Source of the DNA: Chlamydoabsidia padenii | Taxonomy: Eukaryota; Mucoromycota; Mucoromycetes; Mucorales; Cunninghamellaceae | Length of the DNA stretch: 64,000 nt | Assembly (NCBI GenBank): GCA_025330725.1 | Contig: JAIWND010000023.1 | Span: forward strand, 1 to 64,000 | Direction of reading: 5' to 3' | Shown here: positions 43,953-54,551 of the stretch, piece by piece | Position numbering within the stretch: the stretch's first letter is position 1 | Layout: each line of letters opens with the position of its first letter | Made by a program: the position numbers and the translations under genes | The notes under the pieces: model-generated | Database searches by the model: none | Seen by the model: the letters and a program-made list of their open reading frames with translations, nothing else | What the model was told of the DNA's origin: nothing

Positions 43953-46436
43953 ATGCCAGGATCGTCATCAACAGATGTTAGACAACGATCTAATAAAAAA
44001 ACTAGTAAAGGTCAAACAAAGAAACAGGATGGGCCACCTCTTCCAACTCTCCCACCCCAAGTCAGTGCAAAGTAAGGGATACTATACAAAACCGCGTTTA
44101 GGAAATCTCTAACAAGTTGTCGTTTTTATGAATAGGGCAGCACACGACCTGATCACCGAATCCAACACATTCTCCTTCTCACTCAAGATGGCCTTCCGAA
44201 TCTTCCTAATCATGCGCTGTGCTTCTGGTTTATATAGTGTGATACAAGACTGCGATGAAGTATTCAACTATTGGGAACCCATGCATTATCTCTTGGAAGG
44301 ATATGGATTCCAGACCTGGGAATACTCACCAAAGTACTCGATCCGTAGCTGGCTCTATATCTTTATCTACTCATTCTTTGGCTTTTTTGCCCAACTGATC
44401 ACTTCCACCAAGGTAATATTAAAAGAAAAAGCATCTTGTCAAAGGTTAGGGCATACTAACAGACTCCGCTCTCTCTTTTTATTTTGTAGCTTCAAATATT
44501 TTATCTTACACGACTGATCATGGCAGCATTTTGCTCGTTTGCTGAAGCAAGATTGTATCGTACGGTGGTGGAAGAAATCAATCCTCATGTGGGTCGGTAT
44601 CTGATGGTGGCGCTCTTCTTCAGTGCGGGCATGTTCCATGCGTCTACAGGTAATCCCTCTCTCTTATAACAACCGATCCACTCACTTTTTTTTTTTTTTT
44701 AAAAAAAAAATCATAAATTTAGCCTTCCTTCCTTCTAGTTTTGCCATGTATACAACCATGATGGCCTTCTCTTTTATCCTCCAACCTCCTAACCAGATAG
44801 ATCGAACTCGAACTTATGCCAGCGTGTTTTGGTTGGTCCTGGGTGGTCTGGCTTGGCCCTTTAGTGGGGTGATTGGGATCCCTTTTGCTATCGAAGAACT
44901 CGTGGTTTATGGCCGTGATACCAAGATGGATCGACAAGGACAACTTCAAGTGGCTGTACGATCGACTCGATGGCGCCTCATGCGACTGGTAAGACTGGTC
45001 GAAGCAGTGGTGATTTCTACTCTGGGTTTAGGTGGTCTCATGGTGTTGGTGGACTCTGCTATTTATCAACGTCTCACTTTTGTGCCTTGGAATATCGTAC
45101 GTTATAATGTCTTTGGTGGTGATGCTCGTGGACCGGATATCTTTGGAACCGAACCTGCTTCTTTTTATCTTGTCAATGGATTCTTAAATTTCAATATCGT
45201 CTTCCTTTTGGCGCTGGCTTCTGGGTTGATTATGGTAAGGAAAAAGAAAAAGAAAAAGGTTTGGTGTGGATATTAAGATGATAACTCACAACTGCGTTTT
45301 TTTTTTCCCCTTCATCTGTAGTTGGTAACGGCTTATGTGGATCGAAACCGTGTACCGGGAACAACATGGAAGGACGCTGTCTGGCCTTATATCTTGATGT
45401 CATTTAAATTGGCTCCTTTTTATCTGTGGTTGACTCTCTTCTCTCTCCAATCTCATAAAGAAGAACGGTTTTTATATGTCGCATATCCTTTGGTGGCATT
45501 AAACGCAGCTCTTGCTATTTATCTGGTACGAAGTCTTGCTAGTCGTGGTGCGGGCTATTTGGGCGCTGATGTAAGTAATGGCGGGAAAAGTGAAGAAGGC
45601 TTGATTGATTAAATCTCTTTATCTTGGAAACATCTTGATAGGTTAATGTACGTGTTTACATCCTTCGATATACATCATTGGCAGTCCTGGTGGTATACAG
45701 TCTGATTTCGATCTCCCGTATCTTGGCTTTGATCACACGATATCACGGTCCTATGGGGGTTTATAACGCATTGTGGAACGAACGAACGGATCCTTTGGTA
45801 CACAGCAATACTCTCCAAGGGGCTTACGACGAAGATATGAAGACTCCCGAATTAAATCTCTGTATCGGCAAGGAATGGTACCGGTATCCTTCCAGCTTCT
45901 TCTTACCTAACGATGTCAGGGCCCGCTTCATCCCCAGCAACTTTGATGGACTCTTGCCAAACGCCTTCCCTGATGATCGTACTGTTGTCGAAGTGGTGCA
46001 TACTGTCTCGATGCAAGTCAGCACCGTCGACGAACCTGATGCGGAACCTGAAAACGTTGAATTTGAAGAAAAGGAATTGTACCGTGGCCGACATTACAAT
46101 GTGCTCAAGGGAATGCGATACCATCATGGCCAAGGCACCAACGACCGGAACCAAGCCGATCCAACGACACTTTTAACTGATATCGACCAATGTGACTTTT
46201 TGGTGGATTCGTACTTCCCTCTGCATGGCGTCGACAGCAAAGAACCTTCGTATGTGATGGATACCGACACTTGGGTCAAGGTTTATTGTGAACCATATTT
46301 GGATGCTGCTCATTCAAAGTCCTTGGCTCGTGCCTTCTGGGTACCTGGCAGTCAAGGTTTAGCCTGGGGTGAATACTGTTTGTTGAAACGCAACATGGGC
46401 ATGATAGATGAAGAACCCATCGAGTATATTCTTTAG
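43953..46436 (+). CDS. ALG9: ALG9 alpha-1,2-mannosyltransferase (GT22)
   Basis: Six exons: 43953-44071, 44136-44412, 44490-44649, 44723-45234, 45322-45570, 45642-46436; 703 residues. A short basic N-terminus precedes the first membrane helix. The first luminal loop has the GT22 signature D-C-D-E-V-F-N-Y-W-E-P-M-H-Y-L and W-E-Y-S-P-K-Y-S-I-R-S-W-L-Y. Multiple TM helices follow, with S-H-K-E-E-R-F-L-Y-V-A-Y-P (conserved H-K-E-x-R-F) and a long luminal C-terminal domain. ALG9 adds the seventh and ninth mannose to the dolichol-linked oligosaccharide in the ER. A conserved C-terminal segment has C-I-G-K-E-W-Y-R-Y-P-S-S-F. It is somewhat longer than yeast Alg9 (555), mainly in the C-terminal region. 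Confidence 0.93.
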
Positions 46437-46588
46437 AAAACAAGTCAATTATAGTTATAGTCGTAGTTATATATACATTATTTCATTTTATTATTAATAA
46501 TAAAAAGGATCTTTATTGTCTTGTTTATAATGGGGTGTATTGTATGTGATTGTATAATATGTACAGAGTGATTTAAAGGGGACGGGGT

Positions 46589-47672
46589 CTAAACTACAAT
46601 GGTGTGAATAAGAGGCGTGATTTCATTATTATGGCTAGTTTGGAAAGTGATGTTGACTTTACAAAGAGGACACTATTATAAATAAATAAATAAATAAATA
46701 AATAAAAAGGGGGGGGACATGTTAATCAATCCATTATTATTATATAGTATATATCACTTACATATTTCTTTTGAGTTGTGAGCCAAGCATCGACACAGAT
46801 GGGATGAAAATCATGTTTGCACGGCAATACACGCAATTCTTCACCCGGACCATAATCTTCCAGACATATCGCACAACTATCTGCCTCATTCTCCAAACGT
46901 TTTTCTTGATGGAAGGTCTTGATAGCCAAACGAGCAACGACATTCATGGGTGCGATTTCTTGCAACCTGCGCTGCCTTGATCGGATCTTGTATGATAAGT
47001 AGATAAAAAGCATCATGATACTTGGTGACACAAAGATGATCAATAACATATCCATCAAAGGCCTTGAATGATAAATGGGTTAGTTGAACAAGTTGGTTTT
47101 TGAAGGAGAGATTCTTTACTTACCAAGGCATAAAATTATCCAGTGTCATTGAGACCAAGAGAGGATTTTCTACTGTTGTTGTGAGATAGACAAGGGCACG
47201 GAATTCATTACGGGGTAAGAAGAGAGAGGGAATCGTGATATCGGCAGCATCACCAGGAGGAGCATACATTGTCACCCAGTTGGGTTGGTCCCAGTCGCCA
47301 ATGACAACAGCCATCGCCCCCGATTGTTGCATCGTTCGAACCTTGGTGATGAAGGAACAACCACCTCGACGGACTAGGGCTACCCATGATTCGGTAGGTG
47401 GAGTGACTACCCAGTGACAACCCGTCGGATCTAATGGTGGTGACATTAAGTAACCCACTTGTCCATGTTTGTTGAGTTTCGGTCCAAAAGCGGCAGGTCG
47501 GTCTAAAAAAGTGTCGTTCGTTGTCTATTATAGAGAGAGAGAAAGAGTTGGTGACATTGTCAAGGCAGCTGAGTAGTTTATCTTTTTTCTTTTTTGATCT
47601 TACTAACACAGTAAGTGAAGCATGGACTATGGGAGAAGCGAGGCTAATGATCAAGATCCATATCAGCCTCAT
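46589..47672 (-). CDS. PA-TM-RING E3 ubiquitin ligase
   Basis: Four exons, 47672-47604, 47524-47124, 47062-46762, 46672-46589; 284 residues. A signal peptide (MRLIWILIISLASPIVHAS) leads into a protease-associated domain (A-L-V-R-R-G-G-C-S-F-I-T-K-V). One TM helix (L-L-I-I-F-V-S-P-S-I-M-M-L-F-I-Y-L-S-Y) and a RING-H2 finger follow: C-A-I-C-L-E-D-Y, L-P-C-K-H-D-F-H-P-I-C-V-D-A-W-L, and C-P-L-C-K in the last exon. The order matches the RNF13/GRAIL family of endosomal/lysosomal membrane ligases that ubiquitinate membrane cargo. The split of the last Cys pair onto its own exon is easily missed; without it the RING is incomplete. It converges with ALG9, with about 150 bp between stops. Confidence 0.92.
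46680..46706. repeat. (AAAT)n microsatellite in last intron of RING gene
   Basis: About six ATAA/AAAT units directly beside the 3' splice site of the last intron (minus strand). Confidence 0.8.
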
Positions 47673-48265
47673 TGTAATAGGTTTATTGGTTAATTGGCAA
47701 GAGGTGAAACAAGTTAAAAAAAAAATAAAAAAGGAAGAAGAAGAAGAAGAAAGAAGAAATTATCAACTAGGGTTGAAATAGATATATATATATATATAAA
47801 ATAGGAGTTGAAAAGCCGAAAGAAGAAGGGAAAAAACAAGAAATGAGCCAACGACCTCTTTATTTAAACATCCCTCTGAGTTCCACCCCCCGCGGCCTGT
47901 TTTTTAATCTACCATATCACCATCCTAGTTGGCACCATTCTTATATAAAGTAGAGCCATTGATGGGATAATCCGTCTCTCTTTGACTATTAAACAATATA
48001 CATGGGTAAAATTCATGCAGGATGATCATTTTTATAGATCCGACCCTGTTCATCCACTTTATAAGATTCATTCTTTCTTTTTGTCAATGTGTATATTGAG
48101 ACTCCTGTATCAAGACCAACACTTTCTTTGTTATTTGAAACACAACTGCTCGTTTAACAAACAAACAGACAGTTTGGGATGAGATGATATGAGTGATCCG
48201 TCGGTAATTGAAAAAAGCTACCATGACGCTGGTTCCCTTTTTTAGGTGGTGGAGAGGAGGGGGGA

Positions 48266-48312
<47 letters not shown>

Positions 48313-48432
48313 CTAATTCAGTTTTCTTTCTTTACTTCCCTTACGATAAACTACTTTTTTAAAAAAAGGGATTTCCCCTTTTTATACATGTCTTTCTATT
48401 AAAAGGACCTCTTATTCCCATATTATACCGTT
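47673..48432. other. Divergent intergenic region with long poly(T)
   Basis: GA-rich and TA microsatellite sequence (about 47780-47800) near the RING gene. T39 at 48274-48312 lies about 120 bp before the kinase ATG. No gene; a Phe-run open frame across the T-tract is an artefact. Confidence 0.5.
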
Positions 48433-50024
48433 ATGCTACCTTCTACCACACTCATCTCCACAACACTACAGAAATCCTATGATGGGGTGACGGGACACAA
48501 ATACATTAATCAATACGAAATGCTCAACGAAATCGGTCGAGGGGTCCATGGTAAAGTCAAACTAGCTCAACACGTGGACACTCGTTCACTTGTGGTAAGT
48601 TAATAAAAAAAAAAAGTTGGAAAGAACACTCACACTCATTTTTGGGGTATATGCTAAGGCCATCAAGATTATTGATAAACATAAAAAGAAGAGGCATTAT
48701 AGTCTATTACGAGCCTCTTCATCCTCATCCTCAACTTCTTCCACTGATCAACACCATCACTTTCAAGACCAACACGATCAATCTATTCGACGGGAAATGC
48801 TGATATTACAAAAATGCCAACACCCAAATATCATTCAACTATTGGAAATCATCGACGATCCTCACTGTCGAAAATTATATATGGGTAAGATCTTCTTTCT
48901 ATTTGATCAAATCACAATAAATAGATGGATATTAATCATCTTCTTGTTTTTATATAGTGCTTGAATATACCGAAGGTGGGGCGATCACTTGGCGTGACGA
49001 ACAAGATCGACCAGTCTTGACCAAAAGTACTTCCAGGCGGATGTTTAAAGATATAGTCAATGGATTAGATTATCGCAAGTCAAAATCAAAAGCACTACAT
49101 TTAACATGAACAAGACACTAACTATTCCACTCCTTTTTGATATTCATTATGTTTATATATAAACAGTACATGATCAGGGGATAATACATCGAGATATCAA
49201 GCCCGCCAATTTATTACTGACGAAGGATCAAGTGGTGAAAATCAGTGACTTTGGCACCAGTTATGACGCTTCTCGGGATGATCCTAAATGTCTGATGGAA
49301 ACTGTGGGTACTCCTGCCTTTTTTGCACCTGAATTATGTCGATCCTCGGTGATTCCGCCCACTCGATCCATGGATATCTGGTCACTAGGTGTCACCCTTT
49401 ATTGTTTCTTGTTTGGTGTCTGCCCCTTTATGGCCCCAACCGAATACGAACTGTTTGAACTCATCCCAACCATGGTCTTGACTTTTCCATCTACTTGTGG
49501 CGCCAGTCTGATGGATTTATTGAATGCTTTACTCACCAAAGACCCGGTAGATCGGATCACCTTGAAACAAGTCCAGGTATAGATCCCCCCCCCTTTTTTT
49601 TTTATTATTATTACTATTGTCGCTAAACTCTTTTTCTTTCTAGGTGCATCCATGGGTACACGAAGAATCAGACAACGACGACGACGACCCATCACCACAA
49701 TCATCATACTTCTCACCACCACTACCAACCTATTATAAACCAAAACAACCACCTTCTTCTTTATTATCATCTATACCATCTCATCGATCCCCTTCACCAT
49801 CATCAACAACCACAGCATCATCTCTTCCTGCTCCACAACAACAACGACAAGAACAAGAACAACAAATAAAGCCAACTCTTGCCGAACGACTACGTATTAC
49901 CATGACTCGATGGATTCGACGAAAACCTGCAACTACGAAAGCATCACCAATGCCTTCCTCTCCCAAGAAAAAGGAATTCAGCAAACTACGTCCCTTGTCT
50001 TGTTTTACAGACATGTCCTATTAG
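48433..50024 (+). CDS. Ser/Thr kinase, CaMKK/Sak1-Tos3-Elm1 type (upstream of AMPK/Snf1)
   Basis: Five exons: 48433-48594, 48659-48884, 48958-49074, 49167-49576, 49644-50024; 431 residues. Kinase motifs: N-E-I-G-R-G-V-H-G-K-V-K-L-A (the family's glycine loop with V-H-G), V-A-I-K-I-I-D, a His/Ser-rich insert before helix C, H-R-D-I-K-P-A-N-L-L-L, S-D-F-G-T-S, and G-T-P-A-F-F-A-P-E-L. The C-terminal tail is disordered and Pro/Ser/Gln-rich with W-I-R-R-K-P. This kinase group phosphorylates the activation loop of Snf1/AMPK in energy sensing. Intron 3 (49075-49166) is GC-AG; splicing there restores the conserved Y-L-H-D-Q-G-I-I-H-R-D. Confidence 0.9.
49075..49166 (+). other. GC-AG intron in CaMKK-like kinase
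   Basis: The exon ends GATTATC, the intron begins GCAAGTC and ends ATAAACAG. The join gives D-Y-L-H, a conserved kinase segment; no GT donor fits the frame. Confidence 0.75.
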
Positions 50025-50592
50025 AATTAGATAATCACCCAACTTTATTTACTTGGTTAATGATAATAATAATAATAAAAAAGATGTATAAATGTCATAT
50101 TGTTTTATTACGTAAATAAATGTGGAGGAATATGATATATGCTTTTGTCTTCCGGGTGTATTCTGTGGTATACTTTTGACATACTTTACAGCACTCAGAC
50201 CCTTGCGTACCCTTCACCGTCCAAGCTGACAAGATCGATTTTTACACCCCGACCGCTTCCAACGTTTGCATTGACCAATCAATCCCTTTTTCAAACTTGG
50301 CCATCTTACGGTTGAAGCAGATCTGCCATTCGTAGTAATGATGCAAGTGAATAATGTTTTGAAATAAATGGAAACAAACGATGAATGACGAACGAAAATA
50401 CGTTCAAGCTAGCGCAGTAGTGTGTGTGGGGGTTCCTAACTGGTTTTTATTTTTTATCATTCTAGATCTGACCCACATTTTCAAATCCCGCTGATCCTTG
50501 GCTGGCTGCGGGTGTATATATTCCCTCCTCAGAATTTATCTTTTACTCTTCTTCCTTTTTTCTTTCCAACATCCTGAAACGTGCACACAATC
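50025..50592. other. Intergenic region with promoter motif
   Basis: 3' flank of the kinase (ATAATAATAAAAAAG near 50066) and the beclin promoter with an exact TTTCAAATCCCGC at 50479-50491 and CT-rich leader. No gene. Confidence 0.5.
50479..50491 (+). promoter_or_regulatory. Recurrent promoter motif upstream of beclin
   Basis: TTTCAAATCCCGC, 102 bp before the beclin ATG, identical to the copies at 21224, 61827 and (reversed) 17548. Confidence 0.5.
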
Positions 50593-51855
50593 ATGCCGTC
50601 TTTTGTATGCCAACGATGTAAACAACCTTTACGGATTGATGATTCACTGGCAGACCTGGACGAATCTTCTGCTGATCTATTACTGGGTAAGGTGACGAAT
50701 AATTGTGAAATGACTTTATATTTGATGGCATCTAACTTTTTTGTATTCCTTTATAGCATCCTTATCCTCAGAAGAGCAAAGCCAACGACAAAAACACTCA
50801 CACAACCATGATATCCATAGCTTGTCACCAACAAGTCTAAAAGCAACAGCAACTGATACCTCACCTGTCTCGAGAAAGCATATTCACCGACATCCTATGA
50901 ACGATTCGTTTGTCATGCTCTCTAATTCCCAAGTCCATGCACCGTCTTCAACTTTATCTCATACACGACTCTCCATGAATCGCAACGAGTCATTAAAACA
51001 AACCGACTCTAGCACAACTGGTTCATCTATACCTTTTTCTCCAACGGCACCCAGTGTAATTAATAACCTTCACCCCACATCAACACCAACAATAACAACA
51101 ACAGGGGAAAAGATGAAAAAGAATGGAATCGACTTGCCTACTTCCTCAAACATGACACCAACAAAGTCAACCAGTCTAAAAGTGGAACCCAGCATATCAC
51201 AAGCGACAATAACAGCACCTGCCAATGTGCCAGATCACCATCGAAACAATAGCCTATCACATCGACTCAAGGTGGCCACTCTTCTCTTTGATGTCATGTC
51301 CTCCAAATCCAATGTCGATCATCCAATGTGTCAAGAATGTACAGATATGATGCTGGAAAGCCTCGAACGGCAATTAAACGATGTGGGCCGTGAACGGGAT
51401 TGTTATTTGGACTTTTTAAAGAAGATCAAGCAACAGCAACCATCGGCCATCTCTTCCATCGAACCTTCAACAGATTATGATCAACTGGCGGCACAGGTCG
51501 AACGTCTGATGAAACAAGAACAAGAAGCTCAAGCAACACTAGACACTATGCACAAGGAAAAACAGCAATTGGAACAGACTTATAGGGATCTACAACAAGA
51601 AGAAAAGGAATTGGAAAAGGAGGAACAGGTGTTTTGGGATGAATGCAACAATTATCAGATACAGTATCAACAATTCCAGAATGAACGGGATGCTATCAAC
51701 CTCAAGTACGATCATGATGTCCGACAATTGGAGCGACTACAAAAGACCGTGGTGTACAATGATGCTTTTTGTATTGTGCAAGATGGGCCTTTTGGGACAA
51801 TTAATGGTTATCGATTGGGGAGACTGGGATCACATCCGGTAAGTAGGTCATGATT

Positions 51856-51905
<50 letters not shown>

Positions 51906-52563
51906 CTCGGTACTTATCCTCTCTTTCTCTCTTTCTCTTTCTACTATTTATCTATCTATAGGTTGAATGGAATGAAATCAATGCTGCTTGGGGTCAGACA
52001 CTACTTTTATTATATACGGTGGCCAACAAATTGAAATTCCAGTTTCAAACGTAAGTGAGTCAATTTGATCTGTACTAGGAACTAAGCATTCACATCCATA
52101 TAATTCAATCTAGGTATCGACTTGTCCCAATGGGCTCCTTCTCCAAAGTGGAAAAAGTGGATGGTGATGTTGTTGTAGCCTATGAACTGTAAGTGAAGTT
52201 ATAAAAAATAAAAAAAAAGGACTAGGGCGAACGACTAACTTTCTCTCTCTCTCTCTCTCTTTTTCTTGGTGTAGATATGGATCTAGTGATTATGCCCTGA
52301 ATCGACTCTTTTTGAATAGGCGATTTGATCATGCTATGGTGGCGATGCTCAATTGTTTGAAACAACTATCGGATTATGCGGAACAAAAGGACAGAAGTAT
52401 TCGGTTGCCGTATCGGATCAACAAGGACAAGATCGGTGAACTCTCTATTCGACTACAATTCAACCAAGATGAACTATGGACAAAGGCGCTGCGATATATG
52501 TTGACCAACATGAAATGGATTTTGATTTTTGCCAGTAGGGCTAGTGTAGTAGTAGATTCTTAA
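50593..52563 (+). CDS. ATG6: Beclin 1 / Atg6 (Vps30), PI3-kinase complex subunit
   Basis: Five exons: 50593-50686, 50757-51838, 51962-52050, 52114-52188, 52275-52563; 542 residues. The N-terminus has C-Q-R-C-K-Q-P-L (beclin CxxC), then a disordered Ser/Thr region. [13 protein letters not shown] (the second CxxC start) is followed by a long coiled coil (about 255-370). The evolutionarily conserved domain starts at F-W-D-E-C-N-N-Y-Q and includes [34 protein letters not shown] and the C-terminal [14 protein letters not shown]. Atg6 is a core subunit of Vps34 complexes in autophagy and vacuolar sorting. Intron 2 has a 47-nt A-run (51857-51903). Confidence 0.95.
51857..51903. repeat. Poly(A)47 tract inside beclin intron 2
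   Basis: 47 consecutive A, the longest homopolymer in the window, between the donor and a CT-rich 3' end of the intron. Confidence 0.9.
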
Positions 52564-53228
52564 TGATTTCCCCCTCCTTCTTATATATATATCAATAAAC
52601 ACTTGGGACATTATATTACTTTGCCCTGTGCCCTAAATTTGGGTTGTTTGCAATGATTGGATGATACTAGTTTTATTAAAATAAGTAAAAATAAACGGTG
52701 TTTTAAAACAGTTAAAGGAATGATTAAAAGCAATGATACATAGGAAAAGAAAGCAAACAGTCAGTTAGTACACGTGGACAGCCCATTTTGTCTTTGGAAA
52801 TGATAAAACCTACCAAATTAATGCAGTTTTATTGAGAGATGAAGAAAAGAAAGTGAAGGTATAGAAATTCCAACCTTTTTATAAAATACAGGAAGGGATA
52901 AAAAGCAGGTGATCAGTGCTGGGAAAATGGAAGAAGAATGAAAATTGATGGTGAACCAATCAATTCAATGAGCAAACCCTTGTCAATCAATGCAGGAGAC
53001 GATAGAATCACATTTATTTGAGTCAGTTTCACTATTCACAAACGATTAATTCATGCTGACCATCAATCAATATATGTAAAGAAGCTATAATGTAATGGTG
53101 GCGGGATTTCAAATAAACGATTGTTAGGATTATGTCCAGATGTAGTCAATCAAATCAATAAATAACAAGTGTGACAAAAAGATGGGGTCTTTTATCAGGC
53201 GTCAAATGGTTATGGTATTTAGGTTAAC

Positions 53229-53530
53229 AGCCAAGCACCAAGTCCCTTGTGTCAATCTGTCCGAACTTGCGTTGACTTTTACCTCTCATGAAACCCACAT
53301 CGTATTCAAATCCCGCTTTACCTTGATTTCTGACTAAGATTTTGGGTGGGCTCTTTTCGCTCCATTGTTAAAGGACGCTAATGATTAAAGTAGTGATGTG
53401 AATACTATAACCCATTTCCAATATACTTTACCGCAAAAGTCAAGCACCGGGATTCTTGTGTTAGTCAGTCCAAGCTTGCAATGAGTTTTACCTGTCTTTT
53501 GCAAGACAAAGGACGAAGATTTTTTTTTTT
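53229..53530 (-). repeat. Dispersed repeat family, copies 3 and 4 (inverted; first partial)
   Basis: The core at 53378-53433 (CGCTAATGATTAAAGTAGTG ... ATTTCCAATATACTTTACCG) is the reverse complement of the 14-kb core. Both 53229-53283 and the segment after the core share CAAGC(A)CC...CTTGTGT...CTTGCRNTGA...TTTTACCT. Confidence 0.7.
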
Positions 53531-53569
53531 TTAGACACAAGCAAAAATCATTTTCACATTCCACCAGTC

Positions 53570-53780
53570 CCTAGTCAGAGTTGGAAGGAGCTTTACCGCT
53601 CCATTGTCAACGGATGCTAATGATTAAAGTGGCCATGTGGACACTATAGCATATTTCCAACACACTTTACCGCAAAAGCCAAGCTCCAAGATCCTTGTGT
53701 TAGGATGTTTAGACTTGCAATAACTTTTACCTTTTCTTTGCGACGACAGATTTTTTTTTTCTAGACGAAAGAAAGCTTCA
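53570..53780 (-). repeat. Dispersed repeat family, copy 5 (inverted)
   Basis: GCTAATGATTAAAGTGGCCA and ATTTCCAACACACTTTACCG (53616-53671) reverse-complement the core of copy 1. Tandem to the preceding copy at a spacing of about 235 bp, again near a T-run. Confidence 0.75.
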
Positions 53781-54127
53781 TTTTCAAACGCCGAACACCA
53801 AAATTCAATGCGCCTAGCAATTCCCGATTTAGGGGGCATGATCATGGAGGGGAAGCGTTGTCAGTCGAGATTTCGTTAGACGTTGTAGAACTCAAATTTT
53901 CATATGCAGTCTTTCTCCACCCAACTTCTCCCATGCCCCCTTGTTGCGAGGGCACTCCATTCCATTTCTATTACTATCAACACATTGTTGCGCAAAAAAA
54001 AAACGGGATTTCAAAGTTTTATGCAGTTTGAGATGTCCGTATGATTTGGCGTTTACAAACAACAGCAGGATTTTATTTATATAGAAAGGTGTTTTGTTGT
54101 ACTGTAACTGTACTATTATATTTTAAG

Positions 54128-54412
54128 TCAATAGCTATGATATAGTCTGCGTTTTATATCCCCTGCTCCCTTCGAACTTTGGCCAAATGGTCGGTACCGT
54201 TCTGGTGCTGCCTGCGGCTTAAATTTGTCGATACGTTTTCGTTTAGGTGTAGAGTTACAATACAACTTTTTAATGGGGTCAGGGGCCACACCAATCAGCA
54301 GACAACATCGGCGTTTCAATAAGACTGGGATTAAAACGAGAATTAAACGACATTGTGTATATGTATAATATAGTTGATAAAACAGTAATAGATCCCTAAA
54401 TCCATGTATCAT
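54128..54412 (-). other. Doubtful open frame (94 residues)
   Basis: Minus-strand frame from MIHGFRDLLLFYQLYYTYTQ with a basic C-terminal half (P-K-R-K-R-I-D-K-F-K-P-Q-A-A-P-E-R-Y). The composition of the C-terminal half is protein-like, but there is no recognised family, no clear promoter and it adjoins repeats. Could be an exon remnant. Confidence 0.25.
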
Positions 54413-54551
54413 AAGTATAACATTGACAACACGTCTTTTATTATTATTTATACTAATAAAATTGGGGTAAAATGGATCAAATGGGGATAACAGCTATATC
54501 TAATGACTACCAAATACTAAACAAAGACATTGTGGAGAGGACCAAGATGTA

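Larger units (their letters stand above)
52564..54127. other. Gene-poor region with inverted copies of the dispersed repeat
   Basis: 1.5 kb without a credible gene. Copies of the 14-kb repeat family in inverted orientation lie at about 53229-53283 (partial), 53330-53530 and 53570-53780. Motif-like GCGGGATTTCAAAT (53101-53114), ATTCAAATCCCGC (53304-53316) and ACGGGATTTCAAA (54003-54015) also occur here without an adjacent known gene. Confidence 0.6.

Noticed and set aside
45824..46154. Antisense frames within ALG9
   Set aside because: ALG9 coding is continuous and conserved on the plus strand here.
48208..48402. Plus-strand frame with a Phe run
   Set aside because: Produced by the T39 tract in the leader of the CaMKK-like gene.
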